Assembly (NCBI GenBank): GCA_017432565.1
Contig: JAFRIW010000056.1
Coordinates: 209,467-273,466 of the forward strand
Direction of reading: 5' to 3'
Length of the DNA: 64,000 nucleotides
Source of the DNA: Lachnospiraceae bacterium
Lineage (GTDB): Bacteria > Bacillota > Clostridia > Lachnospirales > Lachnospiraceae
Below the pieces are notes generated by a model that was given only the letters and a program-made list of their open reading frames with translations, did not search any database and was not told the origin of the DNA. A program made the position numbers and the translations under genes. Shown here piece after piece: positions 45,662 to 54,774 of the stretch (within the stretch, counting starts at the first letter, position 1; each line of letters begins with the position of its first letter).

Positions 45662-46501
45662 ATGGCGAAGCTGATTAACGGAAAAGAAATAGCGGAGCAG
45701 GTAAAACTGGAAACCAGAGACCGCGCACAGGCGCTGCGGGAAAAGGGCATTGAAGTCACGCTGGCCGTCGTACAGGTCGGACAGGATCCTGCCAGCTGCG
45801 TCTATGTACGGAACAAGAAAAAAGCGTGTGAGGTCTGCGGCATTCTCTCGAAGTCGATCGAGCTGCCGGAAGAGACGACGATGGACGAGCTGATGCAGGT
45901 TGTCCGGGATCTGAACGAGGATCCTTCCGTCAACGGTATTCTGGTCCAGCTCCCGCTGCCCGCACATCTGGATGAATCTGCGGTCATCCGCGCCATTGAT
46001 CCGAAAAAGGACGTGGACGGATTCCATCCGGAAAGCGTCGGGAAGCTCTCGCTGGGGCTGCCCGGATTTGAGAGCTGCACGCCGGCCGGTGTCATTCAGC
46101 TTCTGAAGCGCTCCGGAGTTGTGTGTGAGGGAAAGGAATGCGTGATTGTGGGCAGAAGCAATATTGTCGGCAAGCCCATGGGCATGATGATGCTGCGCGA
46201 AAACGCCACGGTGACAATCGCCCATTCCAGGACACAGAACCTGAAGGAAGTCTGCCGCCGCGCGGATATTCTGATCATTGCAATCGGAAAAGCGCGCTTT
46301 ATTACGGCAGATTATATCAAGCCCGGCGCGGTTGTCATCGACTGCGGAATCAACCGGGATGAAAACGGGAAACTGTGCGGAGATACGGATTTTGACCAGG
46401 TATCCGCCGTGGCAGACGCCATCACACCGGTGCCCGGCGGCGTCGGCCCGATGACAGTGGCCATGCTGATGAAAAACTGTGTGGACAGTGCAGAATTATG
46501 A
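45662..46501 (+). CDS. folD: Bifunctional methylenetetrahydrofolate dehydrogenase/cyclohydrolase
   Basis: 279 residues. Interconverts 5,10-methylene-, methenyl- and 10-formyl-tetrahydrofolate. The catalytic Tyr49 and Lys53 are in YVRNKKKACE, and other family strings are GILVQLPLP, PKKDVDGFHP, SRSNIVGKPM-like GRSNIVGKPMGMMML and the closing TPVPGGVGPMTVAML. It supplies one-carbon units for purine and formyl-methionine synthesis, linking with the 5-formyl-THF cyclo-ligase at 56466. It overlaps the next gene by ATGA (46498-46501). Confidence 0.97.
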   Translation: MAKLINGKEIAEQVKLETRDRAQALREKGIEVTLAVVQVGQDPASCVYVRNKKKACEVCGILSKSIELPEETTMDELMQVVRDLNEDPSVNGILVQLPLPAHLDESAVIRAIDPKKDVDGFHPESVGKLSLGLPGFESCTPAGVIQLLKRSGVVCEGKECVIVGRSNIVGKPMGMMMLRENATVTIAHSRTQNLKEVCRRADILIIAIGKARFITADYIKPGAVVIDCGINRDENGKLCGDTDFDQVSAVADAITPVPGGVGPMTVAMLMKNCVDSAEL

Positions 46502-47955
46502 TTTGTCCGAACTGCGGAAATACAATTGAAGAGGGAAGCCTGTTCTGCGAGAACTGTTCGCATGAAATCAAAATCGTTCCGGATTATGATTCTCAGATCG
46601 AGCAGAAAATCAATGAGACCATGAGCACCATCACGGATGAGCTCTCCCGGGAAGCCAGGAAGCAGCGTGAACTGGAGCGCAGGGAACAGATTCTGGAGGA
46701 AAAGCAGCGCAGAGAGGAGCAGGAGCAGCAGCGGCGGGCCGCAAAAAGAAAGCGCACGCTGATCATTGCGGCTGCGCTTCTTCTGTGTACGGCGGGCGCA
46801 GCTTCCTTTTACCAGTACAACCGGCTTCACTCCGCCGCTTATTATGTCGGACGCGCATATGACAGCGCTGCCGCCGGAGATTACGAGGAAGCCGCGGAAC
46901 TGATTGACCAGGCCGCGGAGCTGGAAGGAGCGGATGAAGTGCGGCTCGCTCTGCTGAAGGCGGACTATCTTGTGGAAGCGAGAAATTACACAGAAGCGGA
47001 CGAGATGCTCTGCAGTTTTCTGGAAAGAGAGGATCTGGACAGAGATGACCGCAAAGAGATCTACGATGCCATGATCCATGTCCTGTCCGCAGCCGGTGAG
47101 TACGAAGTGATCGCTGAGCGCCTCGCCGTCTGTGAGGATCCGTCAGTCCTGCTGCGTTATGCGGATTATACCGCTCCCGCACCGGAAATTGATATGGACT
47201 CCGGCGAATATGAAGATCAGCTGACCGTCAGTATTCAGGCACCGGCCGGCACCAGTATTTTCTATACGCTGGACGGAACGGAACCATCAACCCGCAGTCT
47301 GCTTTACCGTAAGCCTGTTGAGCTGAAGCCCGGTTCCTATGAGCTCCGCGCCGTGACGGTGAACCGTTACGGGGCAGGCAGTCCGTCAGTGAGCCGTTCC
47401 TATGTTATTTCGACGACGGTCCCCGAAGCGCCGAAGGTGCTGACGGCAGAAGGGGATTATGAACGGGCCACACTGATTACGGTGGTGGTTCCCGAAGGAG
47501 AGACCGTCTATTACACAACTGACGGCAGTGATCCGACTGAGGAAAGCACGCAATATGTCCGGCCCATCCAGATGCCGATCGGAACAACGACCTTCCGGTT
47601 TATCGCCTATGGTCATCTGGGCATCTCCGGAGAGATCACGGAGGTGACATACCGGCTGAAGCCAAAGGCCAATCTGTCCGTTGAGGACGGGATCAATCAC
47701 ATTCTGATTGCGATGATCAACCGGCAGGAGATCATTGACGTAAACGGTACGGTCCCGGGCGGTACAGCCATGGTCAGCTACCGCTACACAAAGACAGAGC
47801 AGCTCAGCGGCTACGGAACCTATTACATCTATGAGGAATATATCACGGATCTGTACGGAAATGTGACCGCCACGACGCGCCGTTTCGCCGTCAATATTGC
47901 GAACGGCACCGTCAATTATATGGATGTCAGCGGAATTCTGGTCCCGATCGGATAA
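46498..47955 (+). CDS. Zinc-ribbon membrane protein with chitobiase-type C-terminal repeats
   Basis: 485 residues. The N-terminal zinc ribbon has Cys3, Cys6, Cys17 and Cys20. A charged coiled coil (residues 45-90, rich in E, R, Q) leads to one membrane helix (TLIIAAALLLCTAGAASFY), so the zinc ribbon is inside and the rest outside. Next is a tetratricopeptide-like helical stretch (YDSAAAGDYEEAAELIDQAAEL), then two repeats of the CHB_HEX_C type (FYTLDGTEPSTRS...LYRKPVELKPGSYELRAVTV and YYTTDGSDPTEES...YVRPIQMPIGTTTFRFIAY), and a last region with no known domain. The role is unknown; a cell-surface sensing, binding or scaffold role is possible. Coupled to folD by overlap. Confidence 0.82.
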   Translation: MICPNCGNTIEEGSLFCENCSHEIKIVPDYDSQIEQKINETMSTITDELSREARKQRELERREQILEEKQRREEQEQQRRAAKRKRTLIIAAALLLCTAGAASFYQYNRLHSAAYYVGRAYDSAAAGDYEEAAELIDQAAELEGADEVRLALLKADYLVEARNYTEADEMLCSFLEREDLDRDDRKEIYDAMIHVLSAAGEYEVIAERLAVCEDPSVLLRYADYTAPAPEIDMDSGEYEDQLTVSIQAPAGTSIFYTLDGTEPSTRSLLYRKPVELKPGSYELRAVTVNRYGAGSPSVSRSYVISTTVPEAPKVLTAEGDYERATLITVVVPEGETVYYTTDGSDPTEESTQYVRPIQMPIGTTTFRFIAYGHLGISGEITEVTYRLKPKANLSVEDGINHILIAMINRQEIIDVNGTVPGGTAMVSYRYTKTEQLSGYGTYYIYEEYITDLYGNVTATTRRFAVNIANGTVNYMDVSGILVPIG

Positions 47956-47974
47956 AGCGATGCCCCGGAAAAAG

Positions 47975-48003
47975 TTGAAAAGAAGGGGCTGAGAGAGTAT
48001 TCT
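47975..48003 (+). promoter_or_regulatory. Candidate promoter of nfnAB
   Basis: TTGAAA at 47975-47980 and TATTCT at 47998-48003 are spaced by 17 bases and lie about 45 bases before the nfnA start. No Rex-like palindrome overlaps it. Confidence 0.5.
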
Positions 48004-48048
48004 ATTATGAAAAAACAGTAGGAAGTAAGGCAGGAGGAGGTAACGATT

Positions 48049-48927
48049 ATGTTTGAAATTGTTAAAAAAGAGCTTCTTGCGCCGAACATCTACCTGATGG
48101 ATGTGAAAGCGCCCCGGATCGCCGAAAGCGCGCTGCCGGGTCAGTTCCTGATCGTCCGTGTCGACGCGGACGGTGAGCGGATTCCCCTGACAATCTGCGA
48201 TTATGACAAGGATGCGGGAACCGTTACGATCGTTCTGCAGACTGTCGGTGCTGAGACGTCCAGGATGGCAGACCTGAATGTGGGCGACTGCTTTGCGGAT
48301 TTTGTCGGACCGCTCGGAAATCCCTCCGATCTGACTCTGCTTCCGAACGAAGAACTCAGAAACAAGAAGATCCTTTTCATCGCGGGCGGCGTCGGAACCG
48401 CACCTGTCTATGCGCAGCTCAAGTGGCTGAAGGAGCAGGGATGCCTGGCAGACTGTATTCAGGGTGCGCGCTCTGAAAACATTCTGATTCTGCTCGACGA
48501 AATGGCAGCGGTCTCCGATCACCTTTACATTGCGACCGACGACGGCTCCAGAGGCATTCACGGAAATGTCTGTGTCGCTCTGCAGCAGCTCTGGGACGAA
48601 GGAAAGCGCTACGATCTGGTGGTCGTAATCGGACCGATGATCATGATGAAATTTGCCTGCCAGCTGACTGAAAAGCTCGGCATCCCCACCGTGGTTTCCA
48701 TGAATACCATTATGGTGGACGGAACCGGCATGTGCGGCGCCTGCCGTCTGATGGTGGGCGGCGAAGTGAAATTCGCCTGCGTGGACGGACCGGAATTCGA
48801 CGGCCACAAGGTTGATTTTGACCAGGCGATGCAGCGCACGCGCCTTTACAAGACGGAAGAGGGAAGAATGCTCCTTGCTTATCAGGAAGGAAAAACGCAC
48901 CACGGCGGCTGCGGAAACTGCGGCTGA
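48049..48927 (+). CDS. nfnA: NfnA-type FAD/[2Fe-2S] subunit of ferredoxin:NADP oxidoreductase
   Basis: 292 residues of the dihydroorotate dehydrogenase electron-transfer (PyrK-like) family. The FAD region has PGQFLIVRVDADGERIPLTI, the NAD region LFIAGGVGTAPVYAQL, and the cluster segment DGTGMCGACRLMV...FACVDGPEFDG gives the [2Fe-2S] ligands; a Cys-rich HHGGCGNCG tail is also present. With NfnB it forms the electron-bifurcating NADH-dependent reduced ferredoxin:NADP+ transhydrogenase of anaerobes. A strong AGGAGGAGGT ribosome site precedes ATG 48049. It is also similar to the SudB subunit, but the partner gene supports Nfn. Confidence 0.9.
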   Translation: MFEIVKKELLAPNIYLMDVKAPRIAESALPGQFLIVRVDADGERIPLTICDYDKDAGTVTIVLQTVGAETSRMADLNVGDCFADFVGPLGNPSDLTLLPNEELRNKKILFIAGGVGTAPVYAQLKWLKEQGCLADCIQGARSENILILLDEMAAVSDHLYIATDDGSRGIHGNVCVALQQLWDEGKRYDLVVVIGPMIMMKFACQLTEKLGIPTVVSMNTIMVDGTGMCGACRLMVGGEVKFACVDGPEFDGHKVDFDQAMQRTRLYKTEEGRMLLAYQEGKTHHGGCGNCG

Positions 48928-48989
48928 AGCCCGCTTTCTGATATACAGCATTCCGGTTTCGTAGATTTGAATAAAAGTGAGGTAGGAAA

Positions 48990-50384
48990 ATGCCAGTCGA
49001 TATGATGAAGAAGGTACCGGTGCGCGAGCAGGATCCGAAGGTCCGCGCGACGAATTTCGAAGAAGTCTGTCTCGGTTACAATAAAGAAGAAGCGGAAGCA
49101 GAGGCTTCCAGATGCCTGAACTGCAAAAATCCGATGTGTGTACAGGGCTGCCCTGTCAGCATCAATATCCCCGGATTCATCGCGAAGGTGAAGGAATCCG
49201 ATGTTCCGGGCGCTTATGCCGTGATCAGTGAGTCCAGTTCCCTTCCCGCTGTCTGCGGCCGTGTCTGCCCGCAGGAATCCCAGTGCGAGGGCAAATGTAT
49301 CCGCGGCATCAAAGGTGAGGCGATTTCCATCGGCAAGCTGGAGCGCTATGTCGCCGACACCGCGCGCGAGATGGGAATCCGTCCGGAAGGTGCGAAAGAA
49401 AAGAACGGAAAGCGTGTCGCCGTCATCGGGGCAGGTCCTGCGGGACTGACCTGTGCGGGCGATCTGGCAAAGCTCGGCTATGAGGTGAAGATTTTCGAAG
49501 CTCTCCATAAAGCCGGCGGCGTACTTGCCTACGGCATTCCGGAATTCCGTCTGCCCAAGCAGAAGGTTGTGGAAAAGGAAATCGAGAACGTCCGGAATCT
49601 GGGCGTTGAGATTGAGACAGACGTCGTCATCGGCAGAACGTGCAAGGTTGACGATCTGCTCACCAAAGAAGGCTTTGATGCTGTGTTTGTCGGAACCGGC
49701 GCCGGCCTTCCCAGATTCATGCATATTCCCGGAGAGCAGTCCCTGGGTGTTTTCTCCGCCAATGAATATCTGACGAGAAGCAATCTGATGGGCGCGTTCC
49801 GCGAAGATGCGCGCACACCGATCATGCGGGCGAAGAAGGCGATCATCGTCGGCGGCGGAAACGTTGCCATGGATGCGGCCAGAACCGCGCTGCGCCTGGG
49901 TGCGGAAGTACATGTTGTCTACCGCAGAGGTGAAGAGGAGCTTCCTGCCAGAAAGGAAGAAGTTCATCACGCGAAAGAGGAAGGCATCATCTTCGATCTG
50001 CTGACCAATCCCGTTGAGATTACGGCTGATGAGAATGGCTGGGTCAACGGCATTGATCTGGTAAAGATGGAGCTGGGCGAGCCCGATGCTTCCGGCAGAC
50101 GTTCCCCCGTGGAGGTGGAAGGCAGCCGCTATCATGTGGAATGCGACTGTGTCATCATGTCTCTCGGAACCAGCCCGAATCCGCTGATCAAGTCCACAAC
50201 CGAAGGCCTCGAGGTCACGCGCAGAGGCGGTATTGTCTCTCTGGATGATTTCGGTAAGACGACCAAAGAAGGCGTTTACGCCGGCGGAGATGCCGTGACC
50301 GGCGCTGCAACGGTTATTCTGGCCATGGGAGCCGGCAAGGCCGCAGCAAAGGGAATTGACGATTATTTATCCGGCAGAGAGTAA
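48990..50384 (+). CDS. nfnB: NfnB / NADPH-dependent glutamate synthase small-chain family
   Basis: 464 residues, the usual NfnB length. The N-terminal region has cysteine sets for two [4Fe-4S] clusters (CLNCKNPMCVQGCPVSINIP; CGRVCPQESQCEGKC), followed by an FAD Rossmann motif (VAVIGAGPAGLTCAGDLAKLGYEV) and an NADPH motif (IIVGGGNVAMDAARTALRLGAEV). It would carry the bifurcating flavin and bind NADPH. Relatives are often misnamed GltA or GltD; the adjacent nfnA and absence of a large glutamate synthase gene favour Nfn. It probably balances ferredoxin reduced by PFOR-type enzymes with NADPH demand. Confidence 0.93.
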   Translation: MPVDMMKKVPVREQDPKVRATNFEEVCLGYNKEEAEAEASRCLNCKNPMCVQGCPVSINIPGFIAKVKESDVPGAYAVISESSSLPAVCGRVCPQESQCEGKCIRGIKGEAISIGKLERYVADTAREMGIRPEGAKEKNGKRVAVIGAGPAGLTCAGDLAKLGYEVKIFEALHKAGGVLAYGIPEFRLPKQKVVEKEIENVRNLGVEIETDVVIGRTCKVDDLLTKEGFDAVFVGTGAGLPRFMHIPGEQSLGVFSANEYLTRSNLMGAFREDARTPIMRAKKAIIVGGGNVAMDAARTALRLGAEVHVVYRRGEEELPARKEEVHHAKEEGIIFDLLTNPVEITADENGWVNGIDLVKMELGEPDASGRRSPVEVEGSRYHVECDCVIMSLGTSPNPLIKSTTEGLEVTRRGGIVSLDDFGKTTKEGVYAGGDAVTGAATVILAMGAGKAAAKGIDDYLSGRE

Positions 50385-50386
50385 AT

Positions 50387-51382
50387 ATGACAATTCAACT
50401 GGATTACAGTGCCGATGTGCAGCGGGCAATATTCGGAGAATATGACGCGCACATCGGCAAAATCGAACGGGACCTGAACGTGACGATCGTCGACCGGGAC
50501 GGCGCCGTCCGTGTTTCCGGGGCGGAACAGGATGTGCGGGAAGCGGTCAAAGTCATGAACCAGCTCGCATCGCTGGCCGCGCGCGGCGGAGAGATCTATG
50601 AGCAGAATGTGGACTACGCGCTGGATATGCGGCGGGAGAGTTCCGATGATCTGCTTACACAGATCGATTCAGACCTGATCTGCCACACTGTGAACGGAAA
50701 ACCGGTCAAACCCAAGACGCTCGGCCAGGAACGCTATGTCCAGGCAATCCGCAATAATGAGATTGTCTTCGCGAACGGCCCCGCCGGAACCGGCAAGACG
50801 TTTCTTGCCATGGCGATGGCGATCACCGCGTTTCAGAACAAGGAAGTCGAACGGATTATCCTGACCCGTCCCGCGATCGAAGCGGGTGAAAAGCTCGGAT
50901 TCCTGCCCGGCGATCTGCAGAGCAAGGTCGATCCGTATCTGCGGCCGCTCTATGACGCGCTGTTCCAGATCATGGGAGCAGAGCGCACGCAGCAGAACAT
51001 GGAGAAGGGTCTGATTGAAGTGGCGCCCCTGGCTTATATGAGAGGCCGGACGCTGAACAACGCTTATATTATTCTGGACGAGGCGCAGAACACGACGCCG
51101 GAGCAGATGAAAATGTTCCTGACACGTTTCGGCTTCGGTTCGCACGCGGTCATCACGGGAGATGCGACACAGAAGGATCTCTCACCGGGCTCTGCTTCAG
51201 GTCTGGATGTCGCCACGCGGATTCTTTCCAGAAAAAAGATTGAAGGCCTGGCCTTTATCACACTGGATGCGCGGGACGTTGTCCGGCATCCGCTTGTACA
51301 GAAAATTGTCAAAGCCTACGAAGAATATGAACAGGTAAGCCGCGCCAGAAAAAACGAAAAGAGCGGCAGAAAACATATCTGA
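50387..51382 (+). CDS. phoH: PhoH-like ATPase
   Basis: 331 residues. An N-terminal KH-like segment (IFGEYDAHIGKIERDLNVTI) precedes the PhoH ATPase domain with Walker A GPAGTGKT (131-138), RPAIEAGEKLGFLPGD, Walker B YIILDEAQNTT and GDATQKDL. The arrangement phoH-ybeY is common and links it to ribosome or RNA maturation, although its exact activity is not settled. It starts two bases after the nfnB stop. Confidence 0.95.
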   Translation: MTIQLDYSADVQRAIFGEYDAHIGKIERDLNVTIVDRDGAVRVSGAEQDVREAVKVMNQLASLAARGGEIYEQNVDYALDMRRESSDDLLTQIDSDLICHTVNGKPVKPKTLGQERYVQAIRNNEIVFANGPAGTGKTFLAMAMAITAFQNKEVERIILTRPAIEAGEKLGFLPGDLQSKVDPYLRPLYDALFQIMGAERTQQNMEKGLIEVAPLAYMRGRTLNNAYIILDEAQNTTPEQMKMFLTRFGFGSHAVITGDATQKDLSPGSASGLDVATRILSRKKIEGLAFITLDARDVVRHPLVQKIVKAYEEYEQVSRARKNEKSGRKHI

Positions 51383-51391
51383 AGGAAGAAG

Positions 51392-51901
51392 ATGGGAAAG
51401 GTTCATATCATTACAGTCAGAAATGTGCCCTGGGACGGAGAGTTTTCCCTGACCGTGACCGCAAGGCAGGTCGTGCGGGAGGTTCTCCGGCTGGAGGCGT
51501 GTCCGTATGATGTGCAGGTCGGGCTGACCCTGACGGATGATGATGAGATCCGGGAGCTGAACCGCACCTACAGAGAGATTGACCGGGCGACGGACGTCCT
51601 GTCCTTTCCGAACCTGTCCCTTCCTCAGCCATCCTGCTTTACTGCGGCGCAGGAGGATCCTGCCGGCGCCTTTGATCCGGAGACCGGTGAACTGATGCTG
51701 GGTGACATTGTGATCAGCAAACCGCACATGGAACAGCAGGCAGCCGATTACGGACACAGCCTGAAGCGTGAATTCGCTTTTCTTGTAGCACACTCGACGC
51801 TGCATCTGTGCGGATATGATCACATGACGGAAGAGGAAGCACGGGTCATGGAGCAGAAGCAGGAGACGGCTCTTCAGAATTTGGGTATAAGGAGAGAATA
51901 A
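51392..51901 (+). CDS. ybeY: Endoribonuclease YbeY (rRNA maturation factor)
   Basis: 169 residues of the UPF0054 metalloprotein family. The zinc motif is HSTLHLCGYDHM with three His residues, and the N-terminal half has LTDDDEIRELNRTYREIDRATDVLSFP, typical of the family. It acts in 16S rRNA 3'-end maturation and ribosome quality control. The usual HGxLHLxGYDH has a Ser in place of the first Gly. A short insertion (FTAAQEDPAGAFDPETG) precedes LGDIVIS. Its stop is directly followed by the next ATG. Confidence 0.95.
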   Translation: MGKVHIITVRNVPWDGEFSLTVTARQVVREVLRLEACPYDVQVGLTLTDDDEIRELNRTYREIDRATDVLSFPNLSLPQPSCFTAAQEDPAGAFDPETGELMLGDIVISKPHMEQQAADYGHSLKREFAFLVAHSTLHLCGYDHMTEEEARVMEQKQETALQNLGIRRE

Positions 51902-53515
51902 ATGGCCGGAAGGTCCAGAATCAGGATCGATCGCTCCTATGCAGCGATTCTGATCCTGGCGGCGGTACTTTCTTTTTTTCGGATTCCGCTGACGAATATG
52001 ATCCAGACAGAGGGAGCGGGGTATCTGTGCGCCGCTGCCGAGCTGTATCTTATATGTTTCATGATCTTCTTTGAGGGACATGCCCGCGCCGTTCGTATGG
52101 TGATGGCGCCCCGGATGCGTCAGGGGCGGACCGCGGATGCCATGCGCTTTTTTGAGGTTGCCTTTCTTTTCTCCCTGCTGACCGGTGTTGTACTTGCCGC
52201 CGCCTTTTTTCTCGGCTCCAGACTGCTTGCCGTCTTCGCCGCCGGGGAGGCAGACGTCTATCTTGTGATAGCCGCAATGGCGCCCGCAATCCTGTTTTCT
52301 TCTGTTTCCGGCGTGCTGCGCGGATATCTGTACGCGTTGGAAATGGACCGGGCTGCCGAAGCTGTCTGTTATGTCTACAGTGCACTCACTGTCATCGCAG
52401 GTTTTCTCTTTACTTCCAGATACAGCGCATACGGTGAAAAAGTCAGTGCGCTGCTTCGCGTTCCCCGATACAGCGCGATCTACGGGGCGGCGGGAGCAAT
52501 GCTGTCCCAGTCCGCGGTTTCGCTGACGATTCTTCTGATTCTGACCGTTTTATGCCTGATCGGCCGCAGAGCCATGACCAGGAAGTACGGCAGGCCTAAT
52601 TTCTTCGGCTATGAAGAGGAGCGAAGCGGTGTCCGCCGGCTCTTTATTTCGTGTTCCGGGCCGTACTGGCTCTTTGCGCTGCTGTATTCGCTCTGGGTGG
52701 TGACGGATGTCCGGCTTGCACTCCTTTCGAATCCGGATTTTGAAGCCGCCGGCAGCTTTTACGGCCGCGGCCTCGCGCTGATTTATACGATCCGTTTTCT
52801 GATACTGATTCCGTTCATCCGGATGACCAGAGATGCCGCAGCCGCAAATGTGCGGGATGAGCACAGTGCTTTCCGGAACCGCGGAAGAGTCCTGATCAGG
52901 CTTTATCGCTATGAAGCCGCGGCGGTCTCCATGTTTGTCTCCGCGGCGGCCGCGCCGATCGCGGGCATGCTCGCGCCGGATCCTTCCCCGGAACTGATTT
53001 CGGGACTGCAGTGGGGCGGCGCCTGCATCTATTTCGGCGGCTTTCTGTTCCTTTTCATGTTTGTCCTGCTTGAATCCGGCAGAGAGAGGGATATTTACAT
53101 CGGACTCGGCGCCGGACTGGTCCTTCAGACCGGCCTGTGCGTCCTGCTGACCTTTAAGGCACAGATGGGGGTGGGAGCCGTTTTTCCCTGTCTATTGACA
53201 GGAATTGCGGCGGCCCTGACCGCTTTTGCCGTCATGAGCCGTCAGACTGTCCGGCTTTTATATCTCGGCGAACCGATCCGTCGTCTGATCGGCAATATTC
53301 TGTGCTGCGCGGCATCAGGACTGGTTGTCTATCTGCTGTCTGAACTGATGACGGGCAAAATCTCGCCGTTCCCGGTCTTTCTGATCTGCCTGATCGTATA
53401 CCTGATTCTGTACTTTGTGATGTCGGTCCTTCTGAAGGTGGCGGATTTCCGCAATCTGGACCGGATCCCGGGCGGCGCGCTGCTCAGGGACCTGGCGGAG
53501 GTGCTTCATCTATGA
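51902..53515 (+). CDS. Polytopic membrane protein, MOP-superfamily flippase-like
   Basis: 537 residues with about 12-14 hydrophobic helices and short Arg/Lys-rich loops. The pattern FSSVSGVLRGYLYALEMDRAAEAV resembles the GYLQG segment of SpoVB/MurJ-type flippases, which move lipid-linked sugars across the membrane. Sequence resemblance is only moderate, so the substrate and the exact family are unsure. It begins at the base after the ybeY stop and overlaps the next flavoprotein gene by ATGA (53512-53515), so it is translated from the same message. Confidence 0.7.
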   Translation: MAGRSRIRIDRSYAAILILAAVLSFFRIPLTNMIQTEGAGYLCAAAELYLICFMIFFEGHARAVRMVMAPRMRQGRTADAMRFFEVAFLFSLLTGVVLAAAFFLGSRLLAVFAAGEADVYLVIAAMAPAILFSSVSGVLRGYLYALEMDRAAEAVCYVYSALTVIAGFLFTSRYSAYGEKVSALLRVPRYSAIYGAAGAMLSQSAVSLTILLILTVLCLIGRRAMTRKYGRPNFFGYEEERSGVRRLFISCSGPYWLFALLYSLWVVTDVRLALLSNPDFEAAGSFYGRGLALIYTIRFLILIPFIRMTRDAAAANVRDEHSAFRNRGRVLIRLYRYEAAAVSMFVSAAAAPIAGMLAPDPSPELISGLQWGGACIYFGGFLFLFMFVLLESGRERDIYIGLGAGLVLQTGLCVLLTFKAQMGVGAVFPCLLTGIAAALTAFAVMSRQTVRLLYLGEPIRRLIGNILCCAASGLVVYLLSELMTGKISPFPVFLICLIVYLILYFVMSVLLKVADFRNLDRIPGGALLRDLAEVLHL

Positions 53516-54774
53516 GCAGAACAATCGCAGTTGTCGGAGCGGGTGCAGCCGGCTGCATGGCGGCACTGTCTGCGGCAATGAACCGACCCGCCGCGGATAC
53601 CCGCATACTGCTCCTGGAGTCTTCTTCCCGCATCGGCGCAAAAATCCGCGTAACCGGAAACGGCCGATGCAATCTGTCCAACCTTGAAATTCTTCCGGAG
53701 CATTATTTCAGCGTCGGATCGTCAGATCCGATGCCGGTTTTCGGGAAATTTTCCCCGCAGGAGCTTCGTGCCTTTTTCGAGGAGCGCGGCGTCTTCCTGC
53801 ACAGCAGAGGAAACCTGATATATCCTCTCACGGACCGTGCGGAGACCATCGCCGGACTGTTTGAGCGCGAACTGGAAAAAGAAAAGGTACAGATTCTGAC
53901 AGACACAAGAATCCGCGGAATCCGCACCGAAGGAACAGGTTATGTTGTGAGGGCGGAGGACGGAAGAGAATTCCGGGCGGAGCGCGTGATCCTTTCCTGC
54001 GGCGGACTGGCCGGCAGGAATCTGGGCTGCGAAGGGGACGGCTATGAGCTGGCCGGACAGATGGGCCTTACGGTGACCGCATGTTTTCCGGCTCTGACTT
54101 ATCTGAAGACAGACTGTGCAGGACTGAACGCGGCGGACGGCGTCCGCTGCACAGCCGCCGTCTCGCTGTATGACGGAACGGAAAAAGTCCGTGAGGAGGC
54201 GGGTGAACTTCAGCTGACCCGAAAGGGGCTTTCCGGGATTGTGATTTTTCAGCTTTCTCATCCCGCCGCCGCACTGATCCGTAAGGGCCGGGAAACTTTT
54301 GTCGTGATCGATTTTGCCCCGGAGGTGAGTCATGAGCAGCTTTTGCGGCAGATCCGGGAAAGAATGAAGCGTGTTCCTGAGGAAAATCCCATGCTCTCGG
54401 AACTGTTTTTCGGAATGATTCATCCCGGCGCCGCCTCGATGATCATCCGCAGTGCCGGTCAGGTGGAAGAGCGCAGGGCAAGAAAACTGCACCCGCAGGA
54501 GATTGAAGATCTGCTGATGCAGATCAAATCCTTCCGGGTCCGGATTACCGGAACCGGCGGTTATGAGGACGCACAGGTGACCGCCGGCGGTGTCAGTATG
54601 AGCGGCCTTACCGAAAATCTGGAGGCTGTCTCCCGCAAAGGCCTGTACCTGTGCGGAGAACTGCTGGATGTGGACGGGCTCTGCGGAGGCTATAATCTGA
54701 CCTTTGCCATGTGCAGCGGGGCGGTCTGCGGCAGGGCGGCAGCACAGGCACAAGACGAAAGGAGCGCGCTTTGA
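53512..54774 (+). CDS. HI0933/YhiN-like FAD-dependent flavoprotein
   Basis: 420 residues. The FAD motif is VVGAGAAGCMAALSAAM, then VTGNGRCNLSNLE, which is diagnostic of the HI0933 (BaiN-like) family, VILSCGGLAGRNLGCEGDGY, and the C-terminal VTAGGVSM and GLYLCGELLDVDGLCGGYNLTFA. Family members are NAD(P)/FAD-dependent oxidoreductases; BaiN from bile-acid 7-dehydroxylating clostridia is one studied relative, but the cellular role of most is unknown. It is coupled to the genes on both sides by overlaps. Confidence 0.87.
   Translation: MSRTIAVVGAGAAGCMAALSAAMNRPAADTRILLLESSSRIGAKIRVTGNGRCNLSNLEILPEHYFSVGSSDPMPVFGKFSPQELRAFFEERGVFLHSRGNLIYPLTDRAETIAGLFERELEKEKVQILTDTRIRGIRTEGTGYVVRAEDGREFRAERVILSCGGLAGRNLGCEGDGYELAGQMGLTVTACFPALTYLKTDCAGLNAADGVRCTAAVSLYDGTEKVREEAGELQLTRKGLSGIVIFQLSHPAAALIRKGRETFVVIDFAPEVSHEQLLRQIRERMKRVPEENPMLSELFFGMIHPGAASMIIRSAGQVEERRARKLHPQEIEDLLMQIKSFRVRITGTGGYEDAQVTAGGVSMSGLTENLEAVSRKGLYLCGELLDVDGLCGGYNLTFAMCSGAVCGRAAAQAQDERSAL

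Noticed and set aside
48990..50384. NfnB as the glutamate synthase small subunit
   Set aside because: Similarity is real, but the adjacent nfnA and lack of a gltB-type gene make the transhydrogenase far more likely.
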